Shown piece after piece: positions 1 to 9,052 of a stretch of DNA of 9,874 nucleotides (positions are counted from its first letter, which is position 1; every line of letters starts with the position of its first letter). A program made the translations under genes and the position numbers. The DNA is from Phytoactinopolyspora endophytica. Its GTDB lineage: Bacteria; Actinomycetota; Actinomycetes; Jiangellales; Jiangellaceae. The DNA is taken from positions 412,142 to 422,015 of the forward strand of contig NZ_ML142853.1 in NCBI RefSeq assembly GCF_004138495.1, in the 5' to 3' direction. The notes beneath the pieces are model-generated. The model was given only the letters and a program-made list of their open reading frames with translations. It was not told where the DNA came from and did no database searches.

Positions 1-1
1 G

Positions 2-76
2 AACCGGCCGGACCTGATGCTCGCGAGGATCTGGTCCACGACGGAGGAGTACACCCTCGACCGCTCAACCGCGTGA
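2..76 (+). CDS. 3' end of an unidentified gene (partial)
   Basis: The second forward frame is open from the window edge to a TGA at 74-76. It encodes about 24 residues ending in ARIWSTTEEYTLDRSTA, with natural-looking composition for a GC-rich genome. The other two forward frames are less protein-like here. A non-coding stretch with a hairpin and a promoter follows directly, as expected after a gene end. I do not recognise the family from so short a tail, and it could be a chance open frame. Confidence 0.35.
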   Translation, partial: NRPDLMLARIWSTTEEYTLDRSTA

Positions 77-90
77 AATGCCGCATCATC

Positions 91-101
91 TGGTTGAACC
101 A
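91..101. promoter_or_regulatory. Second operator-like palindrome TGGTTGAACCA
   Basis: This is a perfect 5-bp inverted repeat around one central base, differing from the site at 312-322 in two positions. It could be an auxiliary operator about 221 bp upstream. A single 11-bp palindrome alone would be weak evidence; the similarity of the pair is what supports it. Confidence 0.3.
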
Positions 102-221
102 CTTGACGCGATCCCTCTTCCTTACCGCACAACGGGCCCATGTCTCTGGGCGCCCACCTTACCGCCCACGGATGGGCAGGTCACACCGTACGTACGCTGA
201 ACACATGCTCAGGCACTACGA

Positions 222-249
222 GGCCGGCCGCAGGCGCGCAGCGCCGGCC
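222..249 (+). terminator. GC-rich hairpin, possible terminator of the upstream gene
   Basis: GGCCGGC at 222-228 is the exact reverse complement of GCCGGCC at 243-249, giving a 7-bp all-GC stem with a 14-base loop. It lies between a probable gene end at 76 and the promoter at 268. No T-tract follows, which is common in actinobacteria but leaves the call weak. Confidence 0.3.
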
Positions 250-267
250 GCACGGGCGGGGCGGCCA

Positions 268-296
268 TTGACAGTGACCCAGGTCGCTCCTAAGCT
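268..296 (+). promoter_or_regulatory. Sigma70-type promoter for the hydrolase relic
   Basis: A consensus -35 TTGACA at 268-273 is followed after exactly 17 bases by TAAGCT at 291-296, which keeps the TAnnnT positions of a -10 box. Transcription would begin near 303, just upstream of the palindrome at 312-322 and about 70 bases before the GTG at 372. No experimental support is available. Confidence 0.45.
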
Positions 297-311
297 CTCA
301 AACCGGCAAGG

Positions 312-322
312 TGGTTTGACCA
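312..322. promoter_or_regulatory. Operator-like palindrome TGGTTTGACCA (GntR/FadR type)
   Basis: TGGT-N3-ACCA is the general half-site arrangement of FadR-subfamily GntR regulators, which often control sugar-acid catabolic genes. Here it sits about ten bases after the predicted transcription start, a position suited to repression. A closely related palindrome TGGTTGAACCA lies at 91-101; nine of eleven bases are shared. The regulator itself is not in the window. Confidence 0.4.
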
Positions 323-371
323 ATATAGCGATGAAGACGCCCACGATCGTCAGAGACGAAGGTGCGACGCC

Positions 372-394
372 GTGACTCATACGTCAACGGAGAC
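372..394. repeat. 23-bp direct repeat, copy 1 (start of hydrolase relic)
   Basis: Matches 3003-3025 in 21 of 23 positions, with a perfect 16-base core ACTCATACGTCAACGG at 375-390. It covers the GTG start and first codons of the hydrolase relic. Confidence 0.7.
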
Positions 395-1836
395 GACCGC
401 GACCGGACGGCAGATCAACGGCGGCCCGTGGTGGTCCATGCCGTTTCGGATGCGGCGCGTACTACCAGCAGCGCACCTTCGAGATCCTCGATGAAGTGAT
501 CGGGCGCTATCCGGTCGACGGCTTCTTTTTCAACTGGTTCGGCTTCAACGAGGTCGACTACAGCCGTGCGTACCACGGCCCCTGCCACTGCTCAGGGTGC
601 GTCCGCGCGTTCGCCCGGTTCAGCGGTGACACGGCCGAACTTCCCACCGGTCCGGAGTCGGCGACGTACGGGTTGTGGCGCACGTTCGTCTCCGAGAGCA
701 TCGACGTCCTCACCACACGGATCCGGGACCATATCGCGCAACGCCGGCCCGACGCAGGTCTCATCCTGGGCCAGTCCGCCGACATCGTCTTCCACGAGGC
801 CAACAACGCGATCGGCCGCGAGCTCTGGCCGCATGCCACCTCCGAGGCGGTCAGCGCCTTCCGGTCGCACCATCCCGACGTCCCAGTGCTGGTCAATTCG
901 GTGGCGTTCGTCGACATGCCGTATCGGATGGCCGGCGAGCAGGCGGAACACTTCGCCCAGTACCTCGTCCAGACCATTTCCCGGGGAGGCAACCCATCCA
1001 CGTACATCATGGGCACACCAGGACAGATCCCCTGCGAATGCCTCGACGTCGCCGGTGAGCTGACCCGTTTCCACGCCCGTCGGCACGACGTCTACGACGG
1101 AATGGTTCCGGTCGCACGCACCGGCCTGGTGCGCCCCGACAGGCACGGTCTCGACGACGACCGTCACGCCGAGGCCACGGCCGAGTTCCGAGGGCTCTAC
1201 GCCGCACTGCAAGAGCGCCACATCCCCTTCGACGTCGTCGCCCAGCAGCACATCGACGAGATGGCCGCCGACGGTGGCCTGGCCCGCTATTCGCTGCTGG
1301 TACTCGGAGATCTCGGACCGTTGGCACCGAGCACCGTTGCCGAACTGGACGCCTTCGTCGAGCGCGGTGGCCGGCTGCTGAGCACCGGCGCGACCGCCAT
1401 CACCGACGACACCGTCCAACTCACGAACCTCCCCGCCACCCGTCGCGAAGCGGTCCATGCAGGTGAGGAACGCCTCTTCGGCGTATACGTCGCCGCCGAC
1501 CCAGCGACGTCGGAGGCACCACACCGGCAGGTCTCGACGAATGGCAACGGCACAGCTGACGACGTGCCTGCCGCGTATCCGGCCCCGGTGCTGCCCGTAC
1601 ACGGCGCTTATCACTACCTGACCTGGGATGACGACGCGACATCTCAGCTCACCCTGCTCAGCCAGGCGCCGTACGGGCCACCGGAGAAGTGTTACGGACA
1701 CGTCCCCGTCGGCCATCCCGGCTATGCGTCCGGTTCCTTCGGCCAGGGCCGGACCGTGCTCATCCCTTGGACTATCGAACTGCCAATGATCGATCTGTTC
1801 GAAGTGATCGTGGTCTCCGACGGAACGCAAAGATGA
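372..1836 (+). pseudogene. Relic of a putative glycoside hydrolase with beta-galactosidase trimerisation-like domain
   Basis: The GTG at 372 has an upstream GAAGG at 358-362. It opens a frame beginning MTHTSTETT and containing GGPWWSMPFRM, which looks like the N-terminus of the 'hypothetical glycosyl hydrolase 6' group, but this frame stops at 492-494. Around 450-460 the family-like sequence switches to the +1 frame (YYQQRTFEILDEVIGRY) and stays open to 1836. From the first in-frame start, GTG 496, 446 residues can be read: DGFFFNWFGF (8-17), a C-x-C-x2-C cluster (C30, C32, C35), and a Rossmann-like trimerisation segment around 225-300 (VLGDLGPL, AFVERGGRLLSTG). The part between the WWSMPFRM segment and the barrel strand is missing. 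After LIPWTI the expected continuation also seems lost before a plausible C-terminus LFEVIVVSDGTQR. GTG 496 has no ribosome site. I infer a non-functional gene; the ancestral substrate is unknown. Confidence 0.7.
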
Positions 1837-2219
1837 CGAACGTGCGAGAACATCACCTCATTCTGGTCACCGGCGAGCACGGCGACGACGACCGCCGGCG
1901 CATCCACGACGCCGCACACCCTGCGGAAGTCGAGTTCGTCGCCGCCCCCGGTGACAATCCGGGGTTGCTGGAGCGGGCATCCGCCGTCGCCGGAACGCTC
2001 AGGAACGGCGACCTCGCGCAGGCGCCGAACCTGGCCTGGGTGCACAGCCGGCTACTGAGCTGGATGCAGGCCGGGCCTACTGCATCCTCAGCGGTAGCCG
2101 GTGACGTCGGCAGGCTTGCCAGCGTCCTGGACCTCGACGAGATACCGCCAGGCGTCCGGCCGGCTGCCGTCCAGGTCGGTGAAGCCGTAGACCTGAGCCA
2201 GCCGGCCACTCGAGAGTGA
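1833..2219 (+). pseudogene. 5' remnant of a D-2-hydroxyacid dehydrogenase-like gene
   Basis: The ATG at 1833 overlaps the preceding TGA in an ATGA junction, so the two genes were translationally coupled. The first ~75 residues resemble the N-terminal substrate-binding lobe of D-isomer-specific 2-hydroxyacid dehydrogenases, notably LAQAPNLAWVHS, which normally precedes an AGVD-type motif. That motif, the NAD-binding Gly-rich fold and the catalytic Arg/Glu/His are all absent. From about 2050 the frame continues as unrelated sequence and from 2088 is simply antisense to the end of the dehydrogenase on the other strand. Family members are usually 310-340 residues, against 128 here. I read this as a truncated remnant; the family call rests on a short segment. 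Confidence 0.55.
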
Positions 2220-3011
2220 CTCGCCGTTCCACCGATTCACCTCCGGATCGCCCGCGAGCGCCGCGACGGCGCGTCCGACGAACGCCGGGGTCTCCGAGAT
2301 GGCGAAGTGCGGCACGTTCGCCAGCGCGTCACCCCAGTTCGCCTCGGTAACCCCGAAGTGCTCAAGCATCATCTCTGAACGCAGCCAGCCCGGTGTCAGC
2401 GACACCGCGGTGCCGCCGTGCTCGGCCAGCTCCTTCGCCTGCGCGAATGCCATGCGAGTGACCGAGACCTTCGCCAGGTCATAGAAGAACGAGACACGGT
2501 AGTTCGACGCGTTGTACTCCACGGTGCCGTCGGTCACCTCGACCACCAGCCCTCCCGGCTTCCTGATCAGCAACGGCAGCGCGTAGTGGCTGGTGATGAT
2601 GTGCGTGTCGATCGCCAGCCGCAGGATGCGCAGGCCGTCGTCGAGCGAGTGCTCCCACAGCTTGTCGCTCCAGCTGAAGAGCAGCTCGCCACCCCAGATG
2701 TCATTGACCAGGACATCGAGCCGGCCCTGTTCGGCATCGATGCGTTCCACCAACGCCCGGACCTGCTCGCGCTCCAGGTGGTCGACCTGTACGGCAATCC
2801 CCTGACCGCCTGCCGCAGTGACCAGCTCGGCCGTTTCCTCGATGGTCTCCGGGCGGTCGATCTCCGAGCGCTGCTCACGAGTGGTTCTCCCGGTCACATA
2901 GACCGTGGCGCCGGTGGCTCCCAGCTCCACAGCGATCCCTCGGCCTGCTCCGCGTGTCGCGCCGGCAACGAGTGCGACCTTGCCGGACAGTTGCTTCGAT
3001 GTGTCACTCAT
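2088..3011 (-). CDS. Short-chain dehydrogenase/reductase (SDR family, NAD(P)-dependent)
   Basis: A 307-residue protein with a complete SDR fold. The dinucleotide-binding motif GATRGAG is at residues 17-23 after a beta strand, and a GRTTREQ segment follows the second strand. VLVNDIWGG is the NNAG-like strand, and YDLAK supplies the catalytic Tyr-x3-Lys. The usual catalytic Ser strand reads VVEVTDGT, so Thr may replace Ser; I recall this as typical of a subfamily with the same LTPGWLRSEMMLEHFGV and YGFTDLDGSRPDAWRY segments. The substrate cannot be told from sequence. It is cytosolic, with no signal or membrane segment. The ATG start fits the usual MS...LSGKVALV opening, but I see no clear ribosome site, so it may be leaderless. 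It lies 109 bp downstream of leuA on the same strand, separated by a strong hairpin, so it is probably transcribed on its own. Confidence 0.9.
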   Translation of the reverse strand: MSDTSKQLSGKVALVAGATRGAGRGIAVELGATGATVYVTGRTTREQRSEIDRPETIEETAELVTAAGGQGIAVQVDHLEREQVRALVERIDAEQGRLDVLVNDIWGGELLFSWSDKLWEHSLDDGLRILRLAIDTHIITSHYALPLLIRKPGGLVVEVTDGTVEYNASNYRVSFFYDLAKVSVTRMAFAQAKELAEHGGTAVSLTPGWLRSEMMLEHFGVTEANWGDALANVPHFAISETPAFVGRAVAALAGDPEVNRWNGESLSSGRLAQVYGFTDLDGSRPDAWRYLVEVQDAGKPADVTGYR

Positions 3012-3025
3012 ACGTCAACGGTGAC
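3003..3025. repeat. 23-bp direct repeat, copy 2 (start of SDR gene)
   Basis: The same element as 372-394, with the core at 3006-3021. It covers the SDR start codon, which is read on the opposite strand, plus ten bases upstream. In this copy the outermost bases GTCAC and GTGAC are mutually inverted. It could be a shared operator or a scar of a duplication or rearrangement. Confidence 0.7.
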
Positions 3026-3058
3026 AGCAAACCCTGACAACCGACGTCAGCATTTCCT

Positions 3059-3112
3059 GATGATCATCAACCGTTAGACCGCTGATGGCCGGTCCAACGG
3101 TTGATGATCATC
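3059..3112 (-). terminator. Large nested hairpin after leuA
   Basis: Arms 3059-3081 and 3090-3112 form a 23-bp inverted repeat with one imperfect pair and an 8-base loop. The imperfect pair (3076/3095) is A-C in plus-strand RNA but a U-G wobble in minus-strand RNA. It therefore pairs throughout in the leuA transcript, 8 bases after the leuA TAA. No T-tract follows. Each arm also contains a perfect palindrome, GATGATCATC (3059-3068 and 3103-3112), with centres 44 bp apart, so the element could double as an operator pair upstream of the SDR gene. Confidence 0.6.
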
Positions 3113-3120
3113 GGAGAGAG

Positions 3121-4948
<1,828 letters not shown>

Positions 4949-5031
4949 CGCGGCAGCTAAGCAGGAGGCCAAAGCGCCGCACGGTCGACGACTCTACGCC
5001 ATCACCCCCATCGCGCGCGACCCACCCCGCC

Positions 5032-5066
5032 TTAAGAAGCCGTAGAGATGGGCTTTAAGAAGCCGT
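5032..5066. repeat. Paired 12-bp direct repeat TTAAGAAGCCGT upstream of leuA
   Basis: TTAAGAAGCCGT occurs at 5032-5043 and again at 5055-5066, a 23-bp step close to two helical turns. The pair lies between the membrane-protein gene and leuA, about 170-200 bp before the leuA start. The spacing suits a protein binding one DNA face. No promoter could be fixed beside it. Confidence 0.5.
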
Positions 5067-5110
5067 GCAGGCGGACTGCCGGCGTCGACCCACGACGACC
5101 GTCAGACGTC

Positions 5111-5629
5111 TCATCGGCTCCGGGCCGGAGCTGCACCGACAAGGGCGCCCTGGCGAGCTGGCCGGCGTCCTGCCCGCGACCGGCCCGGCCGGTAGACGCT
5201 CAGGACCAGGTTCAGCATGAGCAGGCCGGACGACACGCTCGGCCCGATCATCAGGCCCGACTGCTCGTCCGGCGGCAGAGCGGCCCCAGTGTCGGCCGCT
5301 GTCCGCAGCGCCGGCATGAGGAGGCCGAGCACGAGCACCGTCATCAGGGCGGTGGTCGCCAGCTTCACCGTCACCCACCAGTGCCGGAACACACCCCAAT
5401 GAGTGCCCAGCGCCAGGACCAGGCCCGTCAAGAGCGCCAGCAGGCTCAGCGGCACAACCACCATGGTCCCGATCCTTGCGGCCGCCGGATACGCAGCCGC
5501 CGGTTCGAGGTCGCCGGTCACCACGCCGCTGGTCAGCACGAGCAGGATGACCGCGGCCCCGAGCCAGCCGACGGACGCGGCAGTGTGCACGACGATCGTC
5601 AGCCTTCGGATGTTCCGGGAGATCTTCAT
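5111..5629 (-). CDS. Four-helix integral membrane protein (DUF2269-like)
   Basis: A 172-residue protein with four hydrophobic segments at about 11-36, 53-75, 84-106 and 126-146, and an Arg-rich tail. Features are HTAASVGWLGA (15-25) in helix 1, a GVFRHWWVTVKL stretch (79-90) before helix 3, and a short acidic loop before helix 4. The overall plan resembles small DUF2269-type membrane proteins of unknown function. I chose ATG 5629 because the membrane-protein pattern begins there. The upstream ATG at 5680 would add 17 charged, low-complexity residues, and neither start has a strong ribosome site. It lies 157 bp after frdD on the same strand, so a link to the frd operon is possible but not shown. 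Confidence 0.75.
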   Translation of the reverse strand: MKISRNIRRLTIVVHTAASVGWLGAAVILLVLTSGVVTGDLEPAAAYPAAARIGTMVVVPLSLLALLTGLVLALGTHWGVFRHWWVTVKLATTALMTVLVLGLLMPALRTAADTGAALPPDEQSGLMIGPSVSSGLLMLNLVLSVYRPGRSRAGRRPARQGALVGAAPARSR

Positions 5630-5786
5630 GACCCGATCGTGCCGCCGGGGCGGCTCCCGGTCGTCCGCTCGTCTGCGCAACTCCGCCTACGTCACGCCGC
5701 GTATGGCGTCCGGATCAGCCTCCACATCTGGGACAGATCCGTGGCGGCACAGAGCTTCGAACGGCGCTGGCGCCCTATAGAACCAG

Positions 5787-6137
5787 CTACAGGACGAGCA
5801 GGAGGATGTAGGCCGCGGCGGCCGATCCGAGCACGGCCAGACCGTAACAACCGGCAGTGATCACAGTGCCGAAACGTGCCAGTTGCAGCCCGTCGTACAG
5901 GGTGTACCGAAATCGGTGCGCGAAGTGAAACAGAGCCGCCGCGCATACGCCCAGCAACGCGAGCCTGGTCAGCGGATGCCCGAGGGCATCCAGCAAGCCT
6001 GCATGGTCCGGCGAGACCCAGCCCAGCGGGAGAGCCAACCCGAACAGGAACAGCAGTATGGGCGCGAACATCGCCGCGGCCACGCCGCCGGCGCTGAACG
6101 CCATCCACGCGAACGGTTCGACCTCCCGGTTAGGCAT
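5787..6137 (-). CDS. frdD: Fumarate reductase membrane anchor subunit D
   Basis: A 116-residue protein anchoring the fumarate reductase in the cytoplasmic membrane together with FrdC. Three hydrophobic helices lie at about 13-38, 57-75 and 88-114. The N-terminal stretch EPFAWMAFSAGG followed by APILLFLFGLALPLG closely follows the pattern of E. coli FrdD, as does HFAHRFRYTLYDGL (71-84). The ATG follows the frdC TAG without any gap, so translation is coupled. It is the last frd gene. A weak GGCGC hairpin follows near 5763-5774, too small to call a terminator. Confidence 0.92.
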   Translation of the reverse strand: MPNREVEPFAWMAFSAGGVAAAMFAPILLFLFGLALPLGWVSPDHAGLLDALGHPLTRLALLGVCAAALFHFAHRFRYTLYDGLQLARFGTVITAGCYGLAVLGSAAAAYILLLVL

Positions 6138-6545
6138 CTAGCTCACCACCAGCCACACAACGAACGCCGACACGACGACGAACCCGAGCCATTGAGCCGC
6201 TATGACCACCGTCGACGGCACCCGCCGACCTCGCACCTTGACCGGCATGGCTTTCGGGGTCAGGTTGAACCAGGTGACGGTGTGGAACAGCAAGAACGCC
6301 AGTGCGAGCACGTTCAGTGCGACCACGAGCGGGTTGGAGGCGAAGTCGAGGAACTGTTCGTACCGCTCTTCACCGCGGGCGACCGACCACACCGTCAGCA
6401 GCGTGAACAGCACGAACCACGCCACGAAGACGCTGCTCAGCTCCCGGAGGATGAACAGCGTGTACGACCGCTTGCGTGCCCACCACCACAGTGACATCCG
6501 CGGGCGGTATGCGCGTTGCCCGGTACCCGTACCCGTGCCCGTCAC
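6138..6545 (-). CDS. frdC: Fumarate reductase membrane anchor subunit C
   Basis: A 135-residue protein, the second anchor and part of the menaquinol site. The GTG start overlaps the frdB TGA as GTGA and has GGAGG six bases upstream. Helices are at about 36-55, 73-93 and 112-134. [10 protein letters not shown] (13-22), FILREL (31-36) and [14 protein letters not shown] (87-100) match the E. coli FrdC plan; the Glu in ILREL corresponds to the Glu implicated in quinone binding there. The N-terminus is an odd Gly-Thr run (TGTGTGTG) encoded by a short tandem repeat at about 6519-6542. Longer upstream reading in this frame overlaps frdB and is not real coding. Confidence 0.94.
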   Translation of the reverse strand: MTGTGTGTGQRAYRPRMSLWWWARKRSYTLFILRELSSVFVAWFVLFTLLTVWSVARGEERYEQFLDFASNPLVVALNVLALAFLLFHTVTWFNLTPKAMPVKVRGRRVPSTVVIAAQWLGFVVVSAFVVWLVVS

Positions 6546-7285
6546 GGTCCACCTCCAGGCGACACATAGGACTTGATGGTCTCCATCGCCGCGGTCAGCT
6601 TGTAGCGCTGGATGGCGCCCGCTGGGTCGACATCCTTCGGGCAGGCCGTGGTGCACTCCCCAACGAACGTGCATCCCCACACTCCGTCCGGGTGGATCAG
6701 CACGTCCAGCCGCTTGGCGGCTCCGTCGTCCCGTGAATCCAGGTTGTAACGCTGAGCCAGCGCGATGGCGGCCGGCCCGATGAAGTCCGGGTCCAACCCG
6801 TAGACCGGACAGGCGGAGTAGCACAGCATGCAGTTGATGCACATGCTGTACTGCTTGTAGTCGGCCAGCTCTTCAGGCGTCTGCAGGGACTCGCCTTCGT
6901 CCACCGGAATGTCGTCGTCGCGGACGATCCATGGGGAAACTCGCGGAAGCTTCTCCAGGAAGTCGCCGATGTCCACGACCAGGTCGCGGACCACTGGGAA
7001 GTTGGCGAGCGGTTCGACCCGGATCGGACCCGGCGCGTGGTCGACCAGGAACGTGGCGCAGGTCAGTGCCGGTTCGCCGTCGACCATCATGCCGCAGCTA
7101 CCGCAGATACCCATCCGGCACGACCAGCGGTATGACAGTGTTCCGTCCAGGCGGTCCTTGATGTAGTTGAGCCCGTCCAGGACGACCCAGTTCTCGCGCA
7201 ACGGCACGTCGAAGTCCTGTGCCCTCGGCTCGTCGTCGACCTCGGGCTGGTAGCGAGTGACCCTCAACGTAATTGAGTCTGCCAC
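6542..7285 (-). CDS. frdB: Fumarate reductase iron-sulfur subunit
   Basis: A 247-residue electron-transfer subunit between the membrane quinol site and the FrdA flavin. An N-terminal plant-ferredoxin-like domain binds [2Fe-2S] through C56, C61, C64 and C76 ([13 protein letters not shown]). The C-terminal domain has [12 protein letters not shown], giving C149, C152, C155 and C159, then C205, C211 and C215. This is the usual set for one [4Fe-4S] and one [3Fe-4S] cluster. [15 protein letters not shown]-like EPLANFP and [14 protein letters not shown] match fumarate reductases more closely than succinate dehydrogenases. The GTG start has GGAGG ten bases upstream, and that site overlaps the frdA stop. 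Confidence 0.97.
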   Translation of the reverse strand: MADSITLRVTRYQPEVDDEPRAQDFDVPLRENWVVLDGLNYIKDRLDGTLSYRWSCRMGICGSCGMMVDGEPALTCATFLVDHAPGPIRVEPLANFPVVRDLVVDIGDFLEKLPRVSPWIVRDDDIPVDEGESLQTPEELADYKQYSMCINCMLCYSACPVYGLDPDFIGPAAIALAQRYNLDSRDDGAAKRLDVLIHPDGVWGCTFVGECTTACPKDVDPAGAIQRYKLTAAMETIKSYVSPGGGP

Positions 7286-7292
7286 CGCGAAG

Positions 7293-9035
7293 TCACCTCC
7301 CGTAGACGCGTTCTCCGACCGGCCACCGGGTGATGGTCACCGGCAGGTAGCGGATCTGGCACGAGCCGTCGGACGCCCGATGGGCAAGGGAGTGGGCCAA
7401 GAAGCGGTCATTGTCGCGCGCCGAGTAGTCCGTACGCTGGTGGGCGCCCCGCGACTCTTCGCGCCGCAGGGCGGAGTAGACGATCGTCTCCGCGACGTCC
7501 AGCATCGCGGACAGTTCGAGGAATGTCAGCAGTTCAGTGTTGAACGTGTGGCTGTGGTCCTCGATCCTGGCCTGGTCCCGCCTGCCCTGAAACTCATGAA
7601 GCGTGTCGACCGCCTTGGTCAGCGAGTCGCCGGTGCGGTAGATACCGGCGCCGCCTTCCATCGTGTGCTGCATCTGCTCGCGGAGATCGGCGATCCGCTC
7701 GTTGCCGTTTGGCTCCCGGCCTCTCAGCTCACGCCAGATCCGACGGTGCTCGTCGTCGGCCTGACGGAGGCCGGCTCTGGTAGGTCCTGATGCACCCGCG
7801 GCATACTCGGCGGCCGCCCGGCCCGCCCGCGCACCGAAGACCAGCAACTCGGGCAACGAGTTCGACCCGAGCCGGTTGGCGCCGTTGATGCTCACGCACG
7901 CCACCTCGCCGGCGGCGTACAGGCCCTTGACCGGCGTCGCACCGTGAATGTCGGTATGTACTCCGCCCATCATGTAGTGCACCACCGGCCGTACCTGAAC
8001 CAGCTCAGCAGCCGGATCGACGTTCTGGTATTTCAGGCACAGCTCCCGGACGAACGGAATCTTCGCGTCGATGACCTTCGCCCCCAAGTGACGCAGGTCG
8101 AGGTGAACCGCCGGACCGTACGGCGTGTCGATGGCACGGCCCTCCTCCACCTCATGGACGAACGCCTGCGACAGCCGGTCGCGGGGACCGAGCTCCATGC
8201 TGCGCAGCACCGGTGTCGGCTCCGGCTTACCGAGGTCATAATCCTGCAGGTACCGATAGCCGTCCTTGTTCAGCAACCAGCCGCCTTCGGCTCGCGCCGC
8301 CTCCGTGATCAGAATGCCGGTGAACGGCAGCCCGGTCGGGTGGTACTGCACAAACTCCATGTCCTTGAGCGGCGCACCCGCGCGGTACGCCAACGACATG
8401 CCGTCGCCGGTCTTGATGGCGGCATTCGTCGTGAACGGGAAGACCCGCCCGCACCCACCGGTAGCGAGGATGACGGCCTTGGCGGTCATCGTCTCGATCC
8501 GGCCGGTCGACAACTCGATCGCGACCACGCCCTGGATCACGCCGTCGTCGACCACCAGCTTCGTGACGAACCATTCGTCGTACCGGTGGATAGTCCCGTA
8601 CTTAAGCGACGTCTGAAACAGCGTGTGCAGCATGTGGAAACCGGTCTTGTCCGCGGCGAACCAGGTGCGCTGCTTCTTCATGCCGCCGAATGGGCGGACA
8701 GCGACTCGGCCGTCGGGCTCGCGGCTCCACGGGCAGCCCCAGTGCTCGAGGCGGATCAGCTCGCGCGGCGCCTCCTCGACGAACATCTCGACCGCGTCCT
8801 GGTCAGCGAGCCAGTCGCTGCCGGAGATGGTGTCGTAGATATGTTCGTCGAGGCTGTCATCCGCGCCGATCACGCCGGCCGCGCCGCCTTCCGCCGAGAC
8901 CGTGTGGCTGCGCATGGGATAGACCTTCGACACGACCGCGACGTCGAGTTCCGGGCGCGCCTCAGCGATGGCGATCGCCGCGCGTAACCCGGCGCCACCA
9001 CCGCCGACAAGAACGACATCGTGAGCCGTGGTCAC
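7293..9035 (-). CDS. frdA: Fumarate reductase flavoprotein subunit
   Basis: A 580-residue catalytic subunit reducing fumarate to succinate at the cytoplasmic face. The FAD-binding motif VGGGGAGL is at 10-17. SHTVSAEGG places the covalent-FAD histidine at H44. Substrate residues are present: H232 (YHPTG), E245 (TEAARAEGG), R285 (ELGPRD), H353 (VVHYMMGG) and R388 ([10 protein letters not shown]), agreeing with the E. coli enzyme within two positions. The C-terminal helical domain (EHRRIW...MEGGAGIYR...[11 protein letters not shown]) is complete. The GTG start has a GGAG upstream. It lies 17 bases after the 77-residue gene and 7 bases before frdB, so all are one operon. In reverse the complex could oxidise succinate; the subunit set argues for menaquinol:fumarate reductase. 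Confidence 0.97.
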   Translation of the reverse strand: MTTAHDVVLVGGGGAGLRAAIAIAEARPELDVAVVSKVYPMRSHTVSAEGGAAGVIGADDSLDEHIYDTISGSDWLADQDAVEMFVEEAPRELIRLEHWGCPWSREPDGRVAVRPFGGMKKQRTWFAADKTGFHMLHTLFQTSLKYGTIHRYDEWFVTKLVVDDGVIQGVVAIELSTGRIETMTAKAVILATGGCGRVFPFTTNAAIKTGDGMSLAYRAGAPLKDMEFVQYHPTGLPFTGILITEAARAEGGWLLNKDGYRYLQDYDLGKPEPTPVLRSMELGPRDRLSQAFVHEVEEGRAIDTPYGPAVHLDLRHLGAKVIDAKIPFVRELCLKYQNVDPAAELVQVRPVVHYMMGGVHTDIHGATPVKGLYAAGEVACVSINGANRLGSNSLPELLVFGARAGRAAAEYAAGASGPTRAGLRQADDEHRRIWRELRGREPNGNERIADLREQMQHTMEGGAGIYRTGDSLTKAVDTLHEFQGRRDQARIEDHSHTFNTELLTFLELSAMLDVAETIVYSALRREESRGAHQRTDYSARDNDRFLAHSLAHRASDGSCQIRYLPVTITRWPVGERVYGR

Positions 9036-9052
9036 GGGATCTCCGAAGGACG

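Larger units (their letters stand above)
77..371. other. Non-coding regulatory region between two plus-strand transcription units
   Basis: About 295 bases without a convincing gene. The open frame from 73 to 375 has a low-complexity Arg/Ala/Pro translation and no recognisable motif. The stretch holds, in order: a TGGTTGAACCA palindrome, a GC-rich hairpin, a TTGACA/TAAGCT promoter, and a second palindrome TGGTTTGACCA. At 331-375 there is a 14-codon frame (MKTPTIVRDEGATP). Its TGA overlaps the GTG start at 372 in a GTGA junction, so it may be a leader peptide or chance. Confidence 0.6.

Noticed and set aside
73..375. 100-codon plus-strand open frame
   Set aside because: Low-complexity Arg/Ala/Pro translation with no motif, no ribosome site, and it contains the promoter and operator-like palindromes.
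331..375. 14-codon frame before the hydrolase relic as a gene
   Set aside because: No clear ribosome site and no Leu, Arg or other codon run that would suggest an attenuator; kept only as a remark.
592..1830. 412-codon minus-strand frame opposite the hydrolase relic
   Set aside because: An antisense shadow of a GC-rich coding frame; the plus strand carries recognisable family motifs and this frame has none.
372..3025. Insertion sequence or transposon between the direct repeats
   Set aside because: No transposase, integrase or terminal inverted repeats seen, and the repeat is longer than usual target duplications.
7944..8987. 347-codon plus-strand frame opposite frdA
   Set aside because: frdA has all catalytic residues on the minus strand; this is an antisense shadow.
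6542..9035. Reading the operon as succinate dehydrogenase sdhAB
   Set aside because: The two small anchors match FrdC and FrdD, and FrdB segments such as SYRWSCRM and [14 protein letters not shown] fit fumarate reductase.
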